This document shows, in pieces, positions 8,469 through 16,796 of a stretch of 53,717 nucleotides of DNA (the stretch's first letter is position 1; each line of letters begins with the position of its first letter). The stretch is from an uncultured Oscillospiraceae bacterium (GTDB lineage: Bacteria; Bacillota; Clostridia; Oscillospirales; Oscillospiraceae): contig CAKUHB010000016.1 in NCBI GenBank assembly GCA_934655875.1, positions 1 to 53,717 of the forward strand. Direction: 5' to 3'. The translations under genes were made by a program, and so were the position numbers. A model generated the notes under the pieces. That model did no database searches, had not been told where the DNA came from, and worked only from the letters and a program-made list of their open reading frames with translations.

Positions 8469-8496
8469 CTGAGACCTCCCAGTTGGGAGGCCTCAG
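8469..8496. terminator. GC-rich hairpin downstream of the PspC-like gene
   Basis: Inverted repeat CTGAG-A-CCTCCC / GGGAGG-C-CTCAG between the PspC-like gene stop (8511) and repeat A copy 2. There is no T-run on either strand, so it may be a 3' end-stabilising hairpin rather than a true intrinsic terminator. Confidence 0.4.
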
Positions 8497-8510
8497 CAGG
8501 GCATGCGTCA

Positions 8511-8696
8511 TTACATGACATCCAGATTTTCCGGCATGACGAGGGCGGCGATGATATACAGGAGAATACCGGTGCCGCTCAGTGCCAGCGCTGCCCAGAC
8601 AAGGCGGACGATGGTGGGGTCAATGCCGAAGTATTCCGCAACTCCGGCGCAGACGCCGCAGAGCATACGGTTGTTGCTTTTATACAGTCTCTTCAT
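8511..8696 (-). CDS. Small PspC-domain membrane protein
   Basis: 61 aa. Begins MKRLYKSNNRMLCGVCAGVAEYF, the PspC-domain signature, then FGIDPTIVRLVWAAL and one C-terminal membrane helix (about 34-56). PspC proteins are associated with envelope-stress responses; here the domain stands alone. The start at 8696 is set by GGAGG 8 nt upstream; the longer open frame upstream has no SD and overlaps the GH13 gene end. It is likely co-transcribed with or just after the GH13 gene (gap 73 bp). Confidence 0.85.
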   Translation of the reverse strand: MKRLYKSNNRMLCGVCAGVAEYFGIDPTIVRLVWAALALSGTGILLYIIAALVMPENLDVM

Positions 8697-8769
8697 AAGA
8701 AGTTCCTCCATTTCCTTGATACTGGTTGGACGATGCAATTTCCGGTTTGTTCCGGCTTCGGGGGAATTT

Positions 8770-10056
8770 TCAGGCGTGCAGTTCGAGAACGACAGGTCTG
8801 CCGTCAGTGGAAAGCTGATTTTCGTAGATTTCCACCGGGCGGCCGTCAATAAGATCGTGATAGACGCTGTTCGGAGCAGGGAAGCTCACGAGCGCGGGCT
8901 TGCCGTGCAGGCTATACAGGCCCGCCACGCGGCGGCCACCCTGCTCATAGACCGCGAGCAGCACGTCCTGCGGCAGAGCCGTCAGCGTATAGCTGCCGGA
9001 TGCAAAAATGGGGTCACGCTTGATGGCGGCCAGCCGCTGCAAAAACGCGGTCTGGTCACGGCCTGTGTTCCAGTTGACCGGATCCTTGTCAAAGAGCGAC
9101 GGCACGTGCGGGGCGTCGACCTCCTGCCCGGCGTACAGGAGCGTCAGGCCGCGCTGGAAGAACAGGAACGCCGTCCAGTTCCGGCGCATCTGCTCGTCCG
9201 GGAGGATATGCGCGGCACGGGCGCGGTCGTGGTTCTCCAGAAAGCGGAGCTTCACGTAGTTGTCGGGATACATCCATTCCTGCGCGTCCAGCCGGTCGGC
9301 ATACTCCGCAAGGCTGATTTTGCCCTCGAGATAGCTGCGGAAATACGGATAGACGTCATAGTCATAGCCTGCGTCGAACGCCTGATACAGCTCCGCGTCG
9401 GACAGAACCGGGAAGCCCTCTGCCCGGCCATGGACGATGAACGTACGCTCGACGGATTCACACAGCCAGATGCAGCCGGGGCGGATGGCTGCGACCTCTT
9501 CTCTGGCACGCTTCCAGAACGCCAGCGGCACGAGCGGGGCCACGTCGCAGCGGAAGCCGTCGACCAGTCTGGCCCAGTATTTGAGCGTCTCGATCTGATA
9601 GTCCCACAGCTCCGGGTGGCTGTAATCCAGATCGGCAACGTCCCACCAGTCGCCGAAGCGGTTGCCGAGCGAGCCGTCCGGCTTGTGGAAGAACCACTCC
9701 GGGTGATTCTCTGCCAGCCACGAATCGGGGGACGTGTGGTTGTAGACGACGTCGATGATGCATTTCATGCCGTGGTCGTGGATGGCGTCGACCAGATGGC
9801 GGAAGTCGTCCAGCGTGCCGAACTCCGGATTGACGGCGCGGTAATCGCGGATGGCATACGGACTGCCGAGCGTGCCTTTGCGGTGCTGCTCGCCGGTCGG
9901 GTGGATCGGCAGCAGCCAGATGATATCCGTGCCGAGCGCGCGGATGCGATCCAGATCGCGCTGCACGGCGGCAAACGTGCCCTCTTCGGAATAATTGCGG
10001 ACGTAGACGGAATATAAAACCTGATTGCGGAGGGATTTTTCAGTATCAACAGCCAT
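8770..10056 (-). CDS. Cytoplasmic alpha-amylase family (GH13) glycosidase
   Basis: 428 aa (beta/alpha)8-barrel enzyme acting on alpha-glucosidic bonds. The four GH13 regions are visible: DVVYNH (102-107), GFRCDVAP with nucleophile D161, LCESVE with acid/base E190, and ENHDRARA with N265-H266-D267. A short C-terminal beta domain follows. There is no signal peptide (MAVDTEKSLRNQVLYSVYVR), so it should act inside the cell on imported maltooligosaccharides or glycogen-like substrate. AAAGGAG lies 8 nt upstream. No sugar transporter gene lies beside it. Fine specificity (maltogenic, trehalose-like, sucrose-phosphorylase-like) cannot be set. Confidence 0.9.
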   Translation of the reverse strand: MAVDTEKSLRNQVLYSVYVRNYSEEGTFAAVQRDLDRIRALGTDIIWLLPIHPTGEQHRKGTLGSPYAIRDYRAVNPEFGTLDDFRHLVDAIHDHGMKCIIDVVYNHTSPDSWLAENHPEWFFHKPDGSLGNRFGDWWDVADLDYSHPELWDYQIETLKYWARLVDGFRCDVAPLVPLAFWKRAREEVAAIRPGCIWLCESVERTFIVHGRAEGFPVLSDAELYQAFDAGYDYDVYPYFRSYLEGKISLAEYADRLDAQEWMYPDNYVKLRFLENHDRARAAHILPDEQMRRNWTAFLFFQRGLTLLYAGQEVDAPHVPSLFDKDPVNWNTGRDQTAFLQRLAAIKRDPIFASGSYTLTALPQDVLLAVYEQGGRRVAGLYSLHGKPALVSFPAPNSVYHDLIDGRPVEIYENQLSTDGRPVVLELHA

Positions 10057-10091
10057 AAAAAAGACTCCTTTCAGAAAACGCTTCTACCCGT

Positions 10092-10119
10092 ATTGTATAC
10101 GAATTGGGAAAAAACACAA
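10092..10119 (-). promoter_or_regulatory. Promoter of the GH13 gene
   Basis: Minus strand TTGTGT (10114-10119), 16 bp, TACAAT (10092-10097), 36 bp before the start. GTATAC at the -10 edge is a small palindrome. Confidence 0.5.
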
Positions 10120-10211
10120 GTCGGAAAAATAAATAAATGTGCGGCCTGCAACGTCCGCGGTTTTTCCGCGTCTGTAAAAACAGAAGATCAAAATAAAGGA
10201 GATAACCGCAT

Positions 10212-11588
10212 ATGAAAAAGCTTCTTGCACTTGTGCTTGCCGCGGCCTGCGCCGTATCGACGACGGCCTGCGCCGCAAAGACCGGCGGCGAGATCACGCT
10301 TCCGGAGGATGAACAGGCTTCCGGCCAGCTGGCCGCGCCGCCCGCAGAAACGTCCGCGCAGTATCCGGACGAAATGGACTTCATCAAAGACGGCGAGGTC
10401 GACTATGACGCCTATGGCAAGGCGTATGACGCATGGTGGCAGGGCCGGCAGGAGAAGACAGACTCCATGCTGCCGGTCTCTGACACAGCGCACTGGTTCC
10501 AGACCAGCATCCCGGCGCTGATGCAGGACGCGGGCGAGGAGAACCGCGTGTGCTCGCCCCTGAACCTTTACATGGCGCTCGCCATGCTGGCCGCCGTGAC
10601 GGACGGCGAGAGCCGCGGGCAGATCCTGTCCGCGCTGGGCGCGGACTCCCTTGAGCAGGTGCAGTCGCGCGCTGCGCAGCTCTGGCAGGAGAACAGCTGG
10701 GACGACGGCATGGTCACGAGCCTGCTTGCCAACTCCATCTGGCTGCGGGACGGGTACGAATATAACGAGGAAACGCTCCAGAAGCTGGGCAAGGACTTCT
10801 TCGCTTCGGCCTTTTCCGGGGAAATGGGGTCGGACAGCTTGAATCAGGAACTGCAAACCTGGATCAACGAAAATACCGGAGACCTTCTCACCGAACAGGC
10901 AAGCGGCGCGCAGCTGCGGCCCGAGACCGTTCTCGCGCTGGTCTCCACGATCTATTACAGTGCACAGTGGGTGGATCAGTTCAATGAGGGCAGCAGCACG
11001 CAGGACACGTTCCATGCCCCGTCCGGCGACGAGACCGCGACGTTCATGCACAGCAGGAACACCGGGACGGTATATTATGGCGAAGGCTTTACAGCGACAG
11101 GGCTGTCGCTCGAGAACAGCGGCTATATGTGGCTTCTGAAGCCGGACGCGGGCACGCGTGCGGTGGAGCTCTTGCAGAGTGGGGAAGCGGTGGACTTTTT
11201 GCTTGCGAACGGGGACTGGGCGCAGTCGCAGCGGGCGGAAATTGATCTCAGCATTCCGAAGTTCGATGTTTCGTCGGATCTCGACCTTCTGGACACGCTG
11301 ACGCAGCTCGGCATCACGGACGTGCAGACCGGCGCGGCGGATTTCACGCCGCTCACGACCGATACCGAATCGATGCTGGAGCTTACGCAGGCGAAGCACG
11401 CGGCGCGCGTGAAGATCGATGAGGACGGCTGCGAAGCCGTGGCCTATACCATCCTCGCGGTCGATGAGACGGCAGCGATGCCGCCGGAGGAGATCGTGGA
11501 GTTCACGCTCGACGAGCCGTTCGTCTTTGCCATCACCGGCATCGACGGCCTGCCGCTGTTTGTGGGGGTCGTGAATCAGGTGGGATAA
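10212..11588 (+). CDS. Lipoprotein serpin (serine protease inhibitor)
   Basis: 458 aa. Signal peptide MKKLLALVLAAACAVSTTAC with a probable lipobox Cys at 20, then a linker to about residue 90. The serpin fold covers about 90-458: NLYMALAMLAAVTDGESRGQ resembles the helix B/breach region, LANSIWL and STIYYSAQW are conserved strand segments, and the C-terminus has the serpin-like PFVFAI...PLFVGVV. The reactive-centre loop lies at about 401-430; its hinge DEDGCEAVAYT has the small residues expected for strand insertion, so it could be inhibitory. Surface serpins of gut bacteria can trap host or bacterial serine proteases; the target is not predictable. SD AAGGAG precedes it. Confidence 0.9.
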   Translation: MKKLLALVLAAACAVSTTACAAKTGGEITLPEDEQASGQLAAPPAETSAQYPDEMDFIKDGEVDYDAYGKAYDAWWQGRQEKTDSMLPVSDTAHWFQTSIPALMQDAGEENRVCSPLNLYMALAMLAAVTDGESRGQILSALGADSLEQVQSRAAQLWQENSWDDGMVTSLLANSIWLRDGYEYNEETLQKLGKDFFASAFSGEMGSDSLNQELQTWINENTGDLLTEQASGAQLRPETVLALVSTIYYSAQWVDQFNEGSSTQDTFHAPSGDETATFMHSRNTGTVYYGEGFTATGLSLENSGYMWLLKPDAGTRAVELLQSGEAVDFLLANGDWAQSQRAEIDLSIPKFDVSSDLDLLDTLTQLGITDVQTGAADFTPLTTDTESMLELTQAKHAARVKIDEDGCEAVAYTILAVDETAAMPPEEIVEFTLDEPFVFAITGIDGLPLFVGVVNQVG

Positions 11589-11633
11589 AAGCCTTCTCCC
11601 AAAGGAAGCTGATTTGCCCTGCGGAAGACCCAA

Positions 11634-11776
11634 AGCCTTCCCTCGGGGGAAGGTGGCCCGAAGGGCCGGATGAGGGTCGGGGAGCACCATCGATATTGCA
11701 AAGCAGATATTCGGTGCTAGCAGTCCCTCATCAGTCTGCGCTTTCGCGCAGCCAGCTTCCCCCAGGGGAAGCTGAT
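11634..11776. repeat. Dispersed palindromic repeat, family B (copy 1)
   Basis: Composite palindrome: CCTTCCCTCGGGGGAAGG hairpin, GGCCCGAAGGGCC hairpin, GATGAGGGTCGGGGAGC, then CTGCGCTTTCGCGCAG and CTTCCCCCAGGGGAAG hairpins. A reverse-complement copy lies at 51006-51152. It directly adjoins repeat C copy 1; together they fill most of the 11589-12119 intergenic gap, where I see no gene. Confidence 0.75.
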
Positions 11777-11778
11777 TT

Positions 11779-12033
11779 GGCCTGTGCGAATACGTACAAT
11801 TCTGCTAATCTCGAGAACACCTTCGTCCTATTGACTGCACTAATTCAAAGACACTAACAAATTTGATGCCCACTTCAACGGGCGGCGCGTACCAAAGCGC
11901 ACGCGAGATGCCTGAATGCGAATGTAAGCGCTTTCAAATTAGTTTTTTGCCTAAACTGCACTGCGGTACAAGCCCCGCGTCCCCAGCACTCTTTTCTCCC
12001 CAATCTTTTCTCTTGCGAGAGAAAAGATTGGGC
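11779..12033. repeat. Dispersed repeat, family C (copy 1, about 255 bp)
   Basis: The reverse complement matches 23424-23683 over its whole length at roughly 80% by eye, with exact blocks such as GGTACGCGCCGCCCGTTG. The inner end carries a long hairpin CCAATCTTTTCTCTTGCGAG... (12000-12031), whose stem differs from the second copy by paired changes. No plausible protein in either copy. Confidence 0.75.
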
Positions 12034-12068
12034 CTCCGGAGGACACCCCTGGTTCCCACTGAATACCG

Positions 12069-12103
12069 AAACCGCGCGTACCGGAGACCGGTACGCGCGG
12101 TTT
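12069..12103. terminator. Terminator hairpin downstream of the NSS transporter gene
   Basis: Stem of about 15 bp, AACCGCGCGTACCGG/CCGGTACGCGCGGTT, followed by T5 on the plus strand and a TTT on the minus strand. It lies 17 bp past the end of the minus-strand transporter gene and is probably bidirectional. Confidence 0.65.
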
Positions 12104-12119
12104 TTGGAAAGAGGAGTGA

Positions 12120-13457
12120 TCAGCCGATGCCGCCGAGGGCTGCGCCGGCGACGAGCGCTACGATGCAGAGGATGCAGTAGACATACTTTGCAAGCGGATA
12201 GAACCAGCCGCCGATGGGCTTCTGGAGACCGTCGTTGACTTCGTCGAGGACGAACTTCTTACCGGCGACCCAGAAGAACATGATGCCGGCCAGCAGAGCG
12301 CCGAGCGGGCAGATGTAGATCGAAACGACGTCCATCCACTCGGAGGTGATCTTCTGAATAAGGATCGCGATCACGCAGCCGACCACAAGGATGATGGCGG
12401 TAGCCGGGACGCGCTTGAGCTTCAGGTTATCCTGCAGCGTTGCGACCGGAGCTTCATACAGGTTGATGATGGAGCTGAGGCCGGCAAACAGGACGCAGAC
12501 GAAGAAGATGATGCCGATGATCCGGCCGGCGGGCATGCCGTTGAGGACGTTGACCAGCCACACGAACATGAGACCGGGGCCGCCCTTCTCCAGCGGAGCG
12601 CCGCCCGCAGCCATGGCGGGGATGATAACGAACGCAGCCAGCAAAGCGGCCAGCGTATCGAAAACGGCAACGTTTCTGGCGGAGTTGGGGATGTTTTCCT
12701 TCTTGGGCAGGTAAGAGCCGTAGATGACGGAGCCGTTGCCTGCGACGGACAGGGAGAAGAACGCCTGGCCGAAGGCAAAGATCCAGACCATCGGATTGGC
12801 CAGACCCTTGGGATCGAGCGTGAAAATGTACTTGTAGCCGTCGCTTGCGCCGGGCAGGAAGGCAATGTAGATGCCAAGACCCACGAACAGGAAGAACAGA
12901 ATCGGCATCATGACCTTGTTGGCCTTCTCAATGCCGCCGGAGACGCCCATCGCCATGATGGCGAACGAAGCGACGATCGCAACGATGATCCACGGCAGGT
13001 TGCTGACCGCGACGACGTCAAAGTGGCCGCCGATGGCTGCCATATCCTGACCCATGGCGTGCATGTCGCCGGTGATGGCAATTGCGGTGTATTTGAAGAT
13101 CCAGCCCATGACGACCGTGTAGCCGATGGCCAGCGCCATGGAGCCGAGAACCGGAATGAAGCCGATGGCTTCGCCAATCTTCCGGTTGCCGCGCAGCTCG
13201 GTGCATTTGCCGAACGCGCCGATGGGGCCTGCACCAGTGGCACGGCCGAGTGCGAACTCGCCGATGACGCCGGTGGAGCCGATGAGGATGACGCAGATGA
13301 AATACGGGATGAGGAACGTCATGCCGCCCCAAAGGGAGACCATGATGGGGAAGCGCCAGATGTTGCCCATGCCGACGGCGGAGCCGATACAGGCCAGAAT
13401 AAAGCCCCATTTGGACTTAAAGCCGTCGCGCTGTGTGGTTGCTTGCTTGTCAGCCAT
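12120..13457 (-). CDS. Sodium-dependent transporter, NSS/SNF family
   Basis: 445 aa, about 11-12 transmembrane helices with the LeuT-fold signature in TM1 (GSAVGMGNIWRFP). Members use the Na+ gradient to import amino acids or related amines. The start at 13457 is chosen because GGAGGG lies 7 nt upstream; the TTG extension would overlap that SD. It is the last gene of the ridA-tnaA-NSS operon, 109 bp downstream of the lyase gene with a strong hairpin between. By context it may import tryptophan or another amino acid for the lyase; bacterial TnaT-type tryptophan importers belong to this family. The substrate is inferred, not shown. Confidence 0.9.
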   Translation of the reverse strand: MADKQATTQRDGFKSKWGFILACIGSAVGMGNIWRFPIMVSLWGGMTFLIPYFICVILIGSTGVIGEFALGRATGAGPIGAFGKCTELRGNRKIGEAIGFIPVLGSMALAIGYTVVMGWIFKYTAIAITGDMHAMGQDMAAIGGHFDVVAVSNLPWIIVAIVASFAIMAMGVSGGIEKANKVMMPILFFLFVGLGIYIAFLPGASDGYKYIFTLDPKGLANPMVWIFAFGQAFFSLSVAGNGSVIYGSYLPKKENIPNSARNVAVFDTLAALLAAFVIIPAMAAGGAPLEKGGPGLMFVWLVNVLNGMPAGRIIGIIFFVCVLFAGLSSIINLYEAPVATLQDNLKLKRVPATAIILVVGCVIAILIQKITSEWMDVVSIYICPLGALLAGIMFFWVAGKKFVLDEVNDGLQKPIGGWFYPLAKYVYCILCIVALVAGAALGGIG

Positions 13458-13495
13458 TTCTTTTCCCTCCAATAAGAATGTTGGATTCGACTGCC

Positions 13496-13525
13496 GCGCA
13501 GCGCCGGGGATTCCCGGCGCTGCGC
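13496..13525 (-). promoter_or_regulatory. Intercistronic hairpin between lyase and transporter genes
   Basis: Perfect 12-bp stem GCGCAGCGCCGG/CCGGCGCTGCGC with a 6-nt loop and no T-tract. It is suited to mRNA processing or 3'-end protection, giving different levels of the two products. Confidence 0.5.
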
Positions 13526-13566
13526 CGTCCGGGTTTACTTACTCTTCTTTTTTCTGGTGCTGTGAA

Positions 13567-15213
13567 TTACTTTTCCTCGTTGGGATACGGCTCAAGGAAC
13601 GCGTGGAAGTGGCGCATCGGGAGGTTGTGGCCCCAGACGATCCGCATGTTGGGGATGGACTCGCGGTCTTCATACAGCGCCTTGACGGCTGCGATGACGT
13701 AGTCGAGATGCTCCTGCGTGAGGCGGCTGCGGTCGATGGCGAAGCGGACAACGTTGGCCAGCTCCGCCTGCTGCTCCGGGGTCTTGAGGTCGTATTCCAT
13801 GGAATAGTCGCCCAGCTCGGAGACGCGGATGCCGTAGCGGCGGATCAGCTCAAGCGAGAAGCCTTCGCCTGCGAAGGTCTCGTGGCCGCGCTTGCCGTCG
13901 AAGAACTCATCCATGTTGATGTACACGGCGTGGCCGCCTGCGGGCAGGACAACGCCCTTGACGCCTGCCTTGTAGAAGCCCTGTGCCAGATACTCGCACT
14001 GCTTGATGCGCTCATCCATGTAGTTGAAGTCGCAGCTCTCATACAGGCCGACAGCCAGTGCCATGATGTCACGGCCGGACATGCCGCCGTAGGAGTCGTT
14101 GCCGTAGCAGGAAATCTGCTTGACCTTCAGCAGAACGCCGACGTCGGTCTTGACGGTGCCGTCTTCGTTGAAGTCGGAGAAATTCTGCCAGAACAGGCCC
14201 TTGTCGCGGAAGGCCATCATGCCGCCCATGTTGGCGTGGCCGTCCTTCTTCGCGGACATGCAGAAGCCGTCGCAGTAGGAGAACATCTCGGTCGCGATCT
14301 CGGCGATGGACTTGTCTGCGTAGCCTTCTTCGTTCATCTTGATGAAGTAGCAGTTCTCGGCCCAGCGGGCGACGTCGAAGATCAGGGGGATGTTGTACTT
14401 GTGCGCGACGCGGTTGATCTCACGGATGTTGCCCATGGAGACCGGCTGGCCGCAGATGGGGTTGTTGGTGATGCAGGTGAAGACCAGCGGGACATTCTCG
14501 GGGCCGACAGCAGTGATGAGCTGCTCGAGCTTTTCGATGTCCATGTTGCCCTTGAACGGGTTCTTCTCATACTTGCCGCCTTCGGGTACCTGATACAGGA
14601 GCTCCTTATGATAGAGGTTTCTGGGGATGGAGCCCATCTGCTTGATGTTGCCCTCGGTGGTGTCGAAGTGGCCGTTGGACGGGATGGTGAAGACCTTGCC
14701 CGGGTGGCGGGCGGCGAGGATCTTCTTGACGATCTCCATCAGGACGGATTCGGCTGCACGGCCCTGCTGGATAATGAAGGTGTTGGGGCGCTCCATCTGG
14801 GCTGCGCCGCCGTTGAACAGGCCGCCCTCATACTCGCAGAGGTACAGCTCATCCATCATCTTCTCGACATCGCGGCAGTCGGTGCGGACGAGATCGATGG
14901 CCTTTTTCCAGTTCTTTTCGCCGCCGCGCTCAAAGATGTCGCGGAAGGTGTCGAGCAGGACGTAGTAGCCGGTGTTGCGGCCGTAGGCTTCGTCGCCCAG
15001 GAACAGGGATGCCCACTGCTGGTTCGTCATGGCTGTGGTGCCGGAGTCGGACAGCATGTCGACTGTCAGCATGCCTGCGGGGAATGCGAACTCATTGTAA
15101 TGGGTGGCCTTCAGAACGCGCTCGCGCTGCTCCACGGTGACGTTGGGGATATCGCGGACCGCAAAGGTGAAATGATGGGGTGCCGGAACGTTCAGGGGAT
15201 ATTCTTTACTCAT
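13567..15213 (-). CDS. tnaA: Tryptophanase-like beta-eliminating lyase (PLP enzyme)
   Basis: 548 aa PLP enzyme of the tryptophanase/tyrosine phenol-lyase family: amino acid to (indole or phenol) + 2-aminoacrylate, then pyruvate + NH3. The PLP lysine is in SAKKDGHANMGG (K323), matching the SAKKD site of E. coli TnaA, and SGTTAMTNQQW and NNPICGQPVSMGN fit the fold. It is longer than TnaA (471 aa), mainly through an insertion at about 95-140 before IIQQGRAAE. Specificity positions favour tryptophanase: the C-terminal MRHF keeps the His seen in TnaA (LRHF), where TPL has LRFF, and GIRVSELG has Leu where TPL has an Arg. Start at 15213 has GGAGGT 7 nt upstream. The substrate assignment is a family-based inference. 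Confidence 0.85.
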   Translation of the reverse strand: MSKEYPLNVPAPHHFTFAVRDIPNVTVEQRERVLKATHYNEFAFPAGMLTVDMLSDSGTTAMTNQQWASLFLGDEAYGRNTGYYVLLDTFRDIFERGGEKNWKKAIDLVRTDCRDVEKMMDELYLCEYEGGLFNGGAAQMERPNTFIIQQGRAAESVLMEIVKKILAARHPGKVFTIPSNGHFDTTEGNIKQMGSIPRNLYHKELLYQVPEGGKYEKNPFKGNMDIEKLEQLITAVGPENVPLVFTCITNNPICGQPVSMGNIREINRVAHKYNIPLIFDVARWAENCYFIKMNEEGYADKSIAEIATEMFSYCDGFCMSAKKDGHANMGGMMAFRDKGLFWQNFSDFNEDGTVKTDVGVLLKVKQISCYGNDSYGGMSGRDIMALAVGLYESCDFNYMDERIKQCEYLAQGFYKAGVKGVVLPAGGHAVYINMDEFFDGKRGHETFAGEGFSLELIRRYGIRVSELGDYSMEYDLKTPEQQAELANVVRFAIDRSRLTQEHLDYVIAAVKALYEDRESIPNMRIVWGHNLPMRHFHAFLEPYPNEEK

Positions 15214-15328
15214 AATACTGACCTCCATAAGTTTGGCGCTGGCGCGCCGTCTGGTTTGGAGATACCCCGGTCGTCGCAGGCCGCGTGCCTGCGCCTGGCG
15301 GACAGTATCGATTTACGTTGTGTTCCTC

Positions 15329-15703
15329 TTACAGGACTGCGATGCACTCGATCTCGACGAGCGCGTCCTTCGGGAGTCTTGCGACCTCAACTGCGCTGCG
15401 CGCCGGGCATGCACCCTCGAAGAAGGTCGCGTACACGCCGTTCATGGCTGCGAAGTTGTTCATGTCGCTGAGGAAAACGGTCGTCTTGATGACGTTTTCC
15501 ATGCCTGCGCCTGCTGCCGCGAGAACGGCCTTGCAGTTTTCAAGGGACTGACGGGTCTGCTCTTCAATGGTCTCGGGGAATGCGCCCGTGGCCGGGTTGA
15601 TGGGCAGCTGGCCGGATGTGATGATCAGGTTTCCCGCCTGAATGCCCTGCGAATACGGGCCGATCGCCGCCGGTGCTTTTTCTGTGCTGATGACTGTTTT
15701 CAT
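15329..15703 (-). CDS. ridA: RidA family reactive imine/enamine deaminase
   Basis: 124 aa, full-length RidA/YjgF/UK114. Visible family segments: IGPYSQGIQAGNLIITSGQ, the ETIEEQTRQSLENCKAVL helix, and the C-terminal GACPARSAVEVARLPKDALVEIE, whose Arg binds the substrate carboxylate and whose Glu is catalytic in known members. It hydrolyses 2-aminoacrylate to pyruvate and ammonia. It is the first gene of the operon; the next gene is a lyase that produces exactly this intermediate. A GAGGAGGTGAGG SD lies upstream, with a promoter at 15734-15762. The 115-bp gap to the lyase has two short GC hairpins (e.g. CGCAGGC/GCCTGCG). Confidence 0.95.
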   Translation of the reverse strand: MKTVISTEKAPAAIGPYSQGIQAGNLIITSGQLPINPATGAFPETIEEQTRQSLENCKAVLAAAGAGMENVIKTTVFLSDMNNFAAMNGVYATFFEGACPARSAVEVARLPKDALVEIECIAVL

Positions 15704-15733
15704 AAACTGTCCTCACCTCCTCATTGTGATAAT

Positions 15734-15762
15734 AGTTTATCATCCGCAAATTTTATTGTCAA
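15734..15762 (-). promoter_or_regulatory. Promoter of the ridA-tnaA-NSS operon
   Basis: Minus strand TTGACA (15757-15762), 17 bp, TAAACT (15734-15739), 31 bp before the ridA ATG. Confidence 0.75.
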
Positions 15763-15835
15763 TACAGTTACGGTTAACCAGACGCAAAAAAGAATTTTTT
15801 GTTTATTTTCAATAAAAAATCGATGAGATTTTCGT

Positions 15836-15860
15836 ATGTTAAGAAAAATCTTCTTAACAT
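15836..15860. promoter_or_regulatory. Candidate operator palindrome between ridA and the YheO-type regulator
   Basis: Perfect 10-bp inverted repeat ATGTTAAGAA-N5-TTCTTAACAT in the A+T-rich divergent region, 74 bp upstream of the ridA -35 and 35 bp upstream of the regulator -35. A dimeric regulator could bind here and act on both promoters. Confidence 0.5.
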
Positions 15861-15894
15861 GATAAAAATATGCGTAAAAACAGGGCCGATTTTG

Positions 15895-15923
15895 TTGCTT
15901 TGCTGCTGCGGGTATGCTAATAT
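15895..15923 (+). promoter_or_regulatory. Promoter of the YheO-type regulator
   Basis: TTGCTT (15895-15900), 17 bp, TAATAT (15918-15923), 36 bp before the ATG at 15959. Confidence 0.65.
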
Positions 15924-15958
15924 GAGAATCACAGGAAACAGAAAGGAGTTCGCCGTCC

Positions 15959-16660
15959 ATGACAGAACAGATGCTCCGGCAATATACTGTGCTGGTCGAC
16001 TATCTCGGCCAGACGCTCGGCCCGGATTACGAGGTCGTGCTGCATGAGATCCTGCCGGAAAACAGCCGCGTGGCTGCCATTGCCAACGGCTCCATCAGCG
16101 GCCGAAGCGTCGGCGCGCCGATCACGAACGCGGCCCTGCGCATGATCATGCAGAAGCAGTATGAGACCAGCGACTATAATCTCAACTATACCGGCCAGCT
16201 CGCCAACGGCAAGACTATCCGCTCCAGTACCATGTTTATCAAGGACGGCGGCAAGCTCGTCGGCCTGCTCTGCATCAATTTTGACGACAGCCGCTTCCAC
16301 GAGCTGAGCGACAGCATCCTCAAGCTCGTGCACCCGGACGATTTTGTCCACCACCATTATTTCCCCGTCGACGCCCCGGCCAAGCAGCCCGTGCAGGCTC
16401 CGCACGTCCCGGACGCCACCGAGCATTTCCAGTCAGATATGAACGGTCTCATGGAGGAGCTGTTCGACACCGTCACCGCGTCCATCTCCGTCCCGCTGGA
16501 CCACCTGACCCAGGCCGAGCGCACGAGCGTCATCGCCCGACTGCACGAGCAGGGCATGTTTGAGCTGCGCGGCGCGGTGCAGTTCACCGTCAAAAAGCTC
16601 GGATGCTCCCAGGCAAGCATCTACCGCTACATCAAAAAAGCAAAGACCGCCAGCACGTGA
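15959..16660 (+). CDS. YheO/DauR-family transcriptional regulator (PAS-like + HTH)
   Basis: 233 aa. The N-terminal ~130 residues match the YheO PAS-like sensor domain (YTVLVDYLGQTLGPDYEVVLHE, GRSVGAPIT, IFIKDGG-type segment MFIKDGGKLVG), and the C-terminal ~60 residues form an HTH ending in KKLGCSQASIYRYIKKAK. YheO relatives sense small molecules; DauR controls D-arginine catabolism. It is divergently transcribed from ridA-tnaA-NSS with a shared 255-bp region that contains a perfect dyad, so it is the likely regulator of that operon. AAAGGAG SD. The ligand is unknown; the substrate amino acid or an imine is a reasonable guess. Confidence 0.85.
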   Translation: MTEQMLRQYTVLVDYLGQTLGPDYEVVLHEILPENSRVAAIANGSISGRSVGAPITNAALRMIMQKQYETSDYNLNYTGQLANGKTIRSSTMFIKDGGKLVGLLCINFDDSRFHELSDSILKLVHPDDFVHHHYFPVDAPAKQPVQAPHVPDATEHFQSDMNGLMEELFDTVTASISVPLDHLTQAERTSVIARLHEQGMFELRGAVQFTVKKLGCSQASIYRYIKKAKTAST

Positions 16661-16796
16661 CCCGGAACTCCGGCATGCACGGCGGAAGGAAAAACAAATC
16701 AGGGAGCGCCGCAGAAGCGTACCGGTGCGCCGGATGTAAGAAGATCATCATTGACTACGGTAATCAGGAATGATCGCACAAAAGAGATAAAAAGCG

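Noticed and set aside
15214..15328. tnaC-like leader peptide before the lyase gene
   Set aside because: No short frame with a Trp codon and SD was found; the gap has only small hairpins.
13126..15471. 781-codon open frame on the plus strand
   Set aside because: Antisense to the lyase and transporter genes, which have clear homology and SDs. Long antisense frames are expected at this G+C content.
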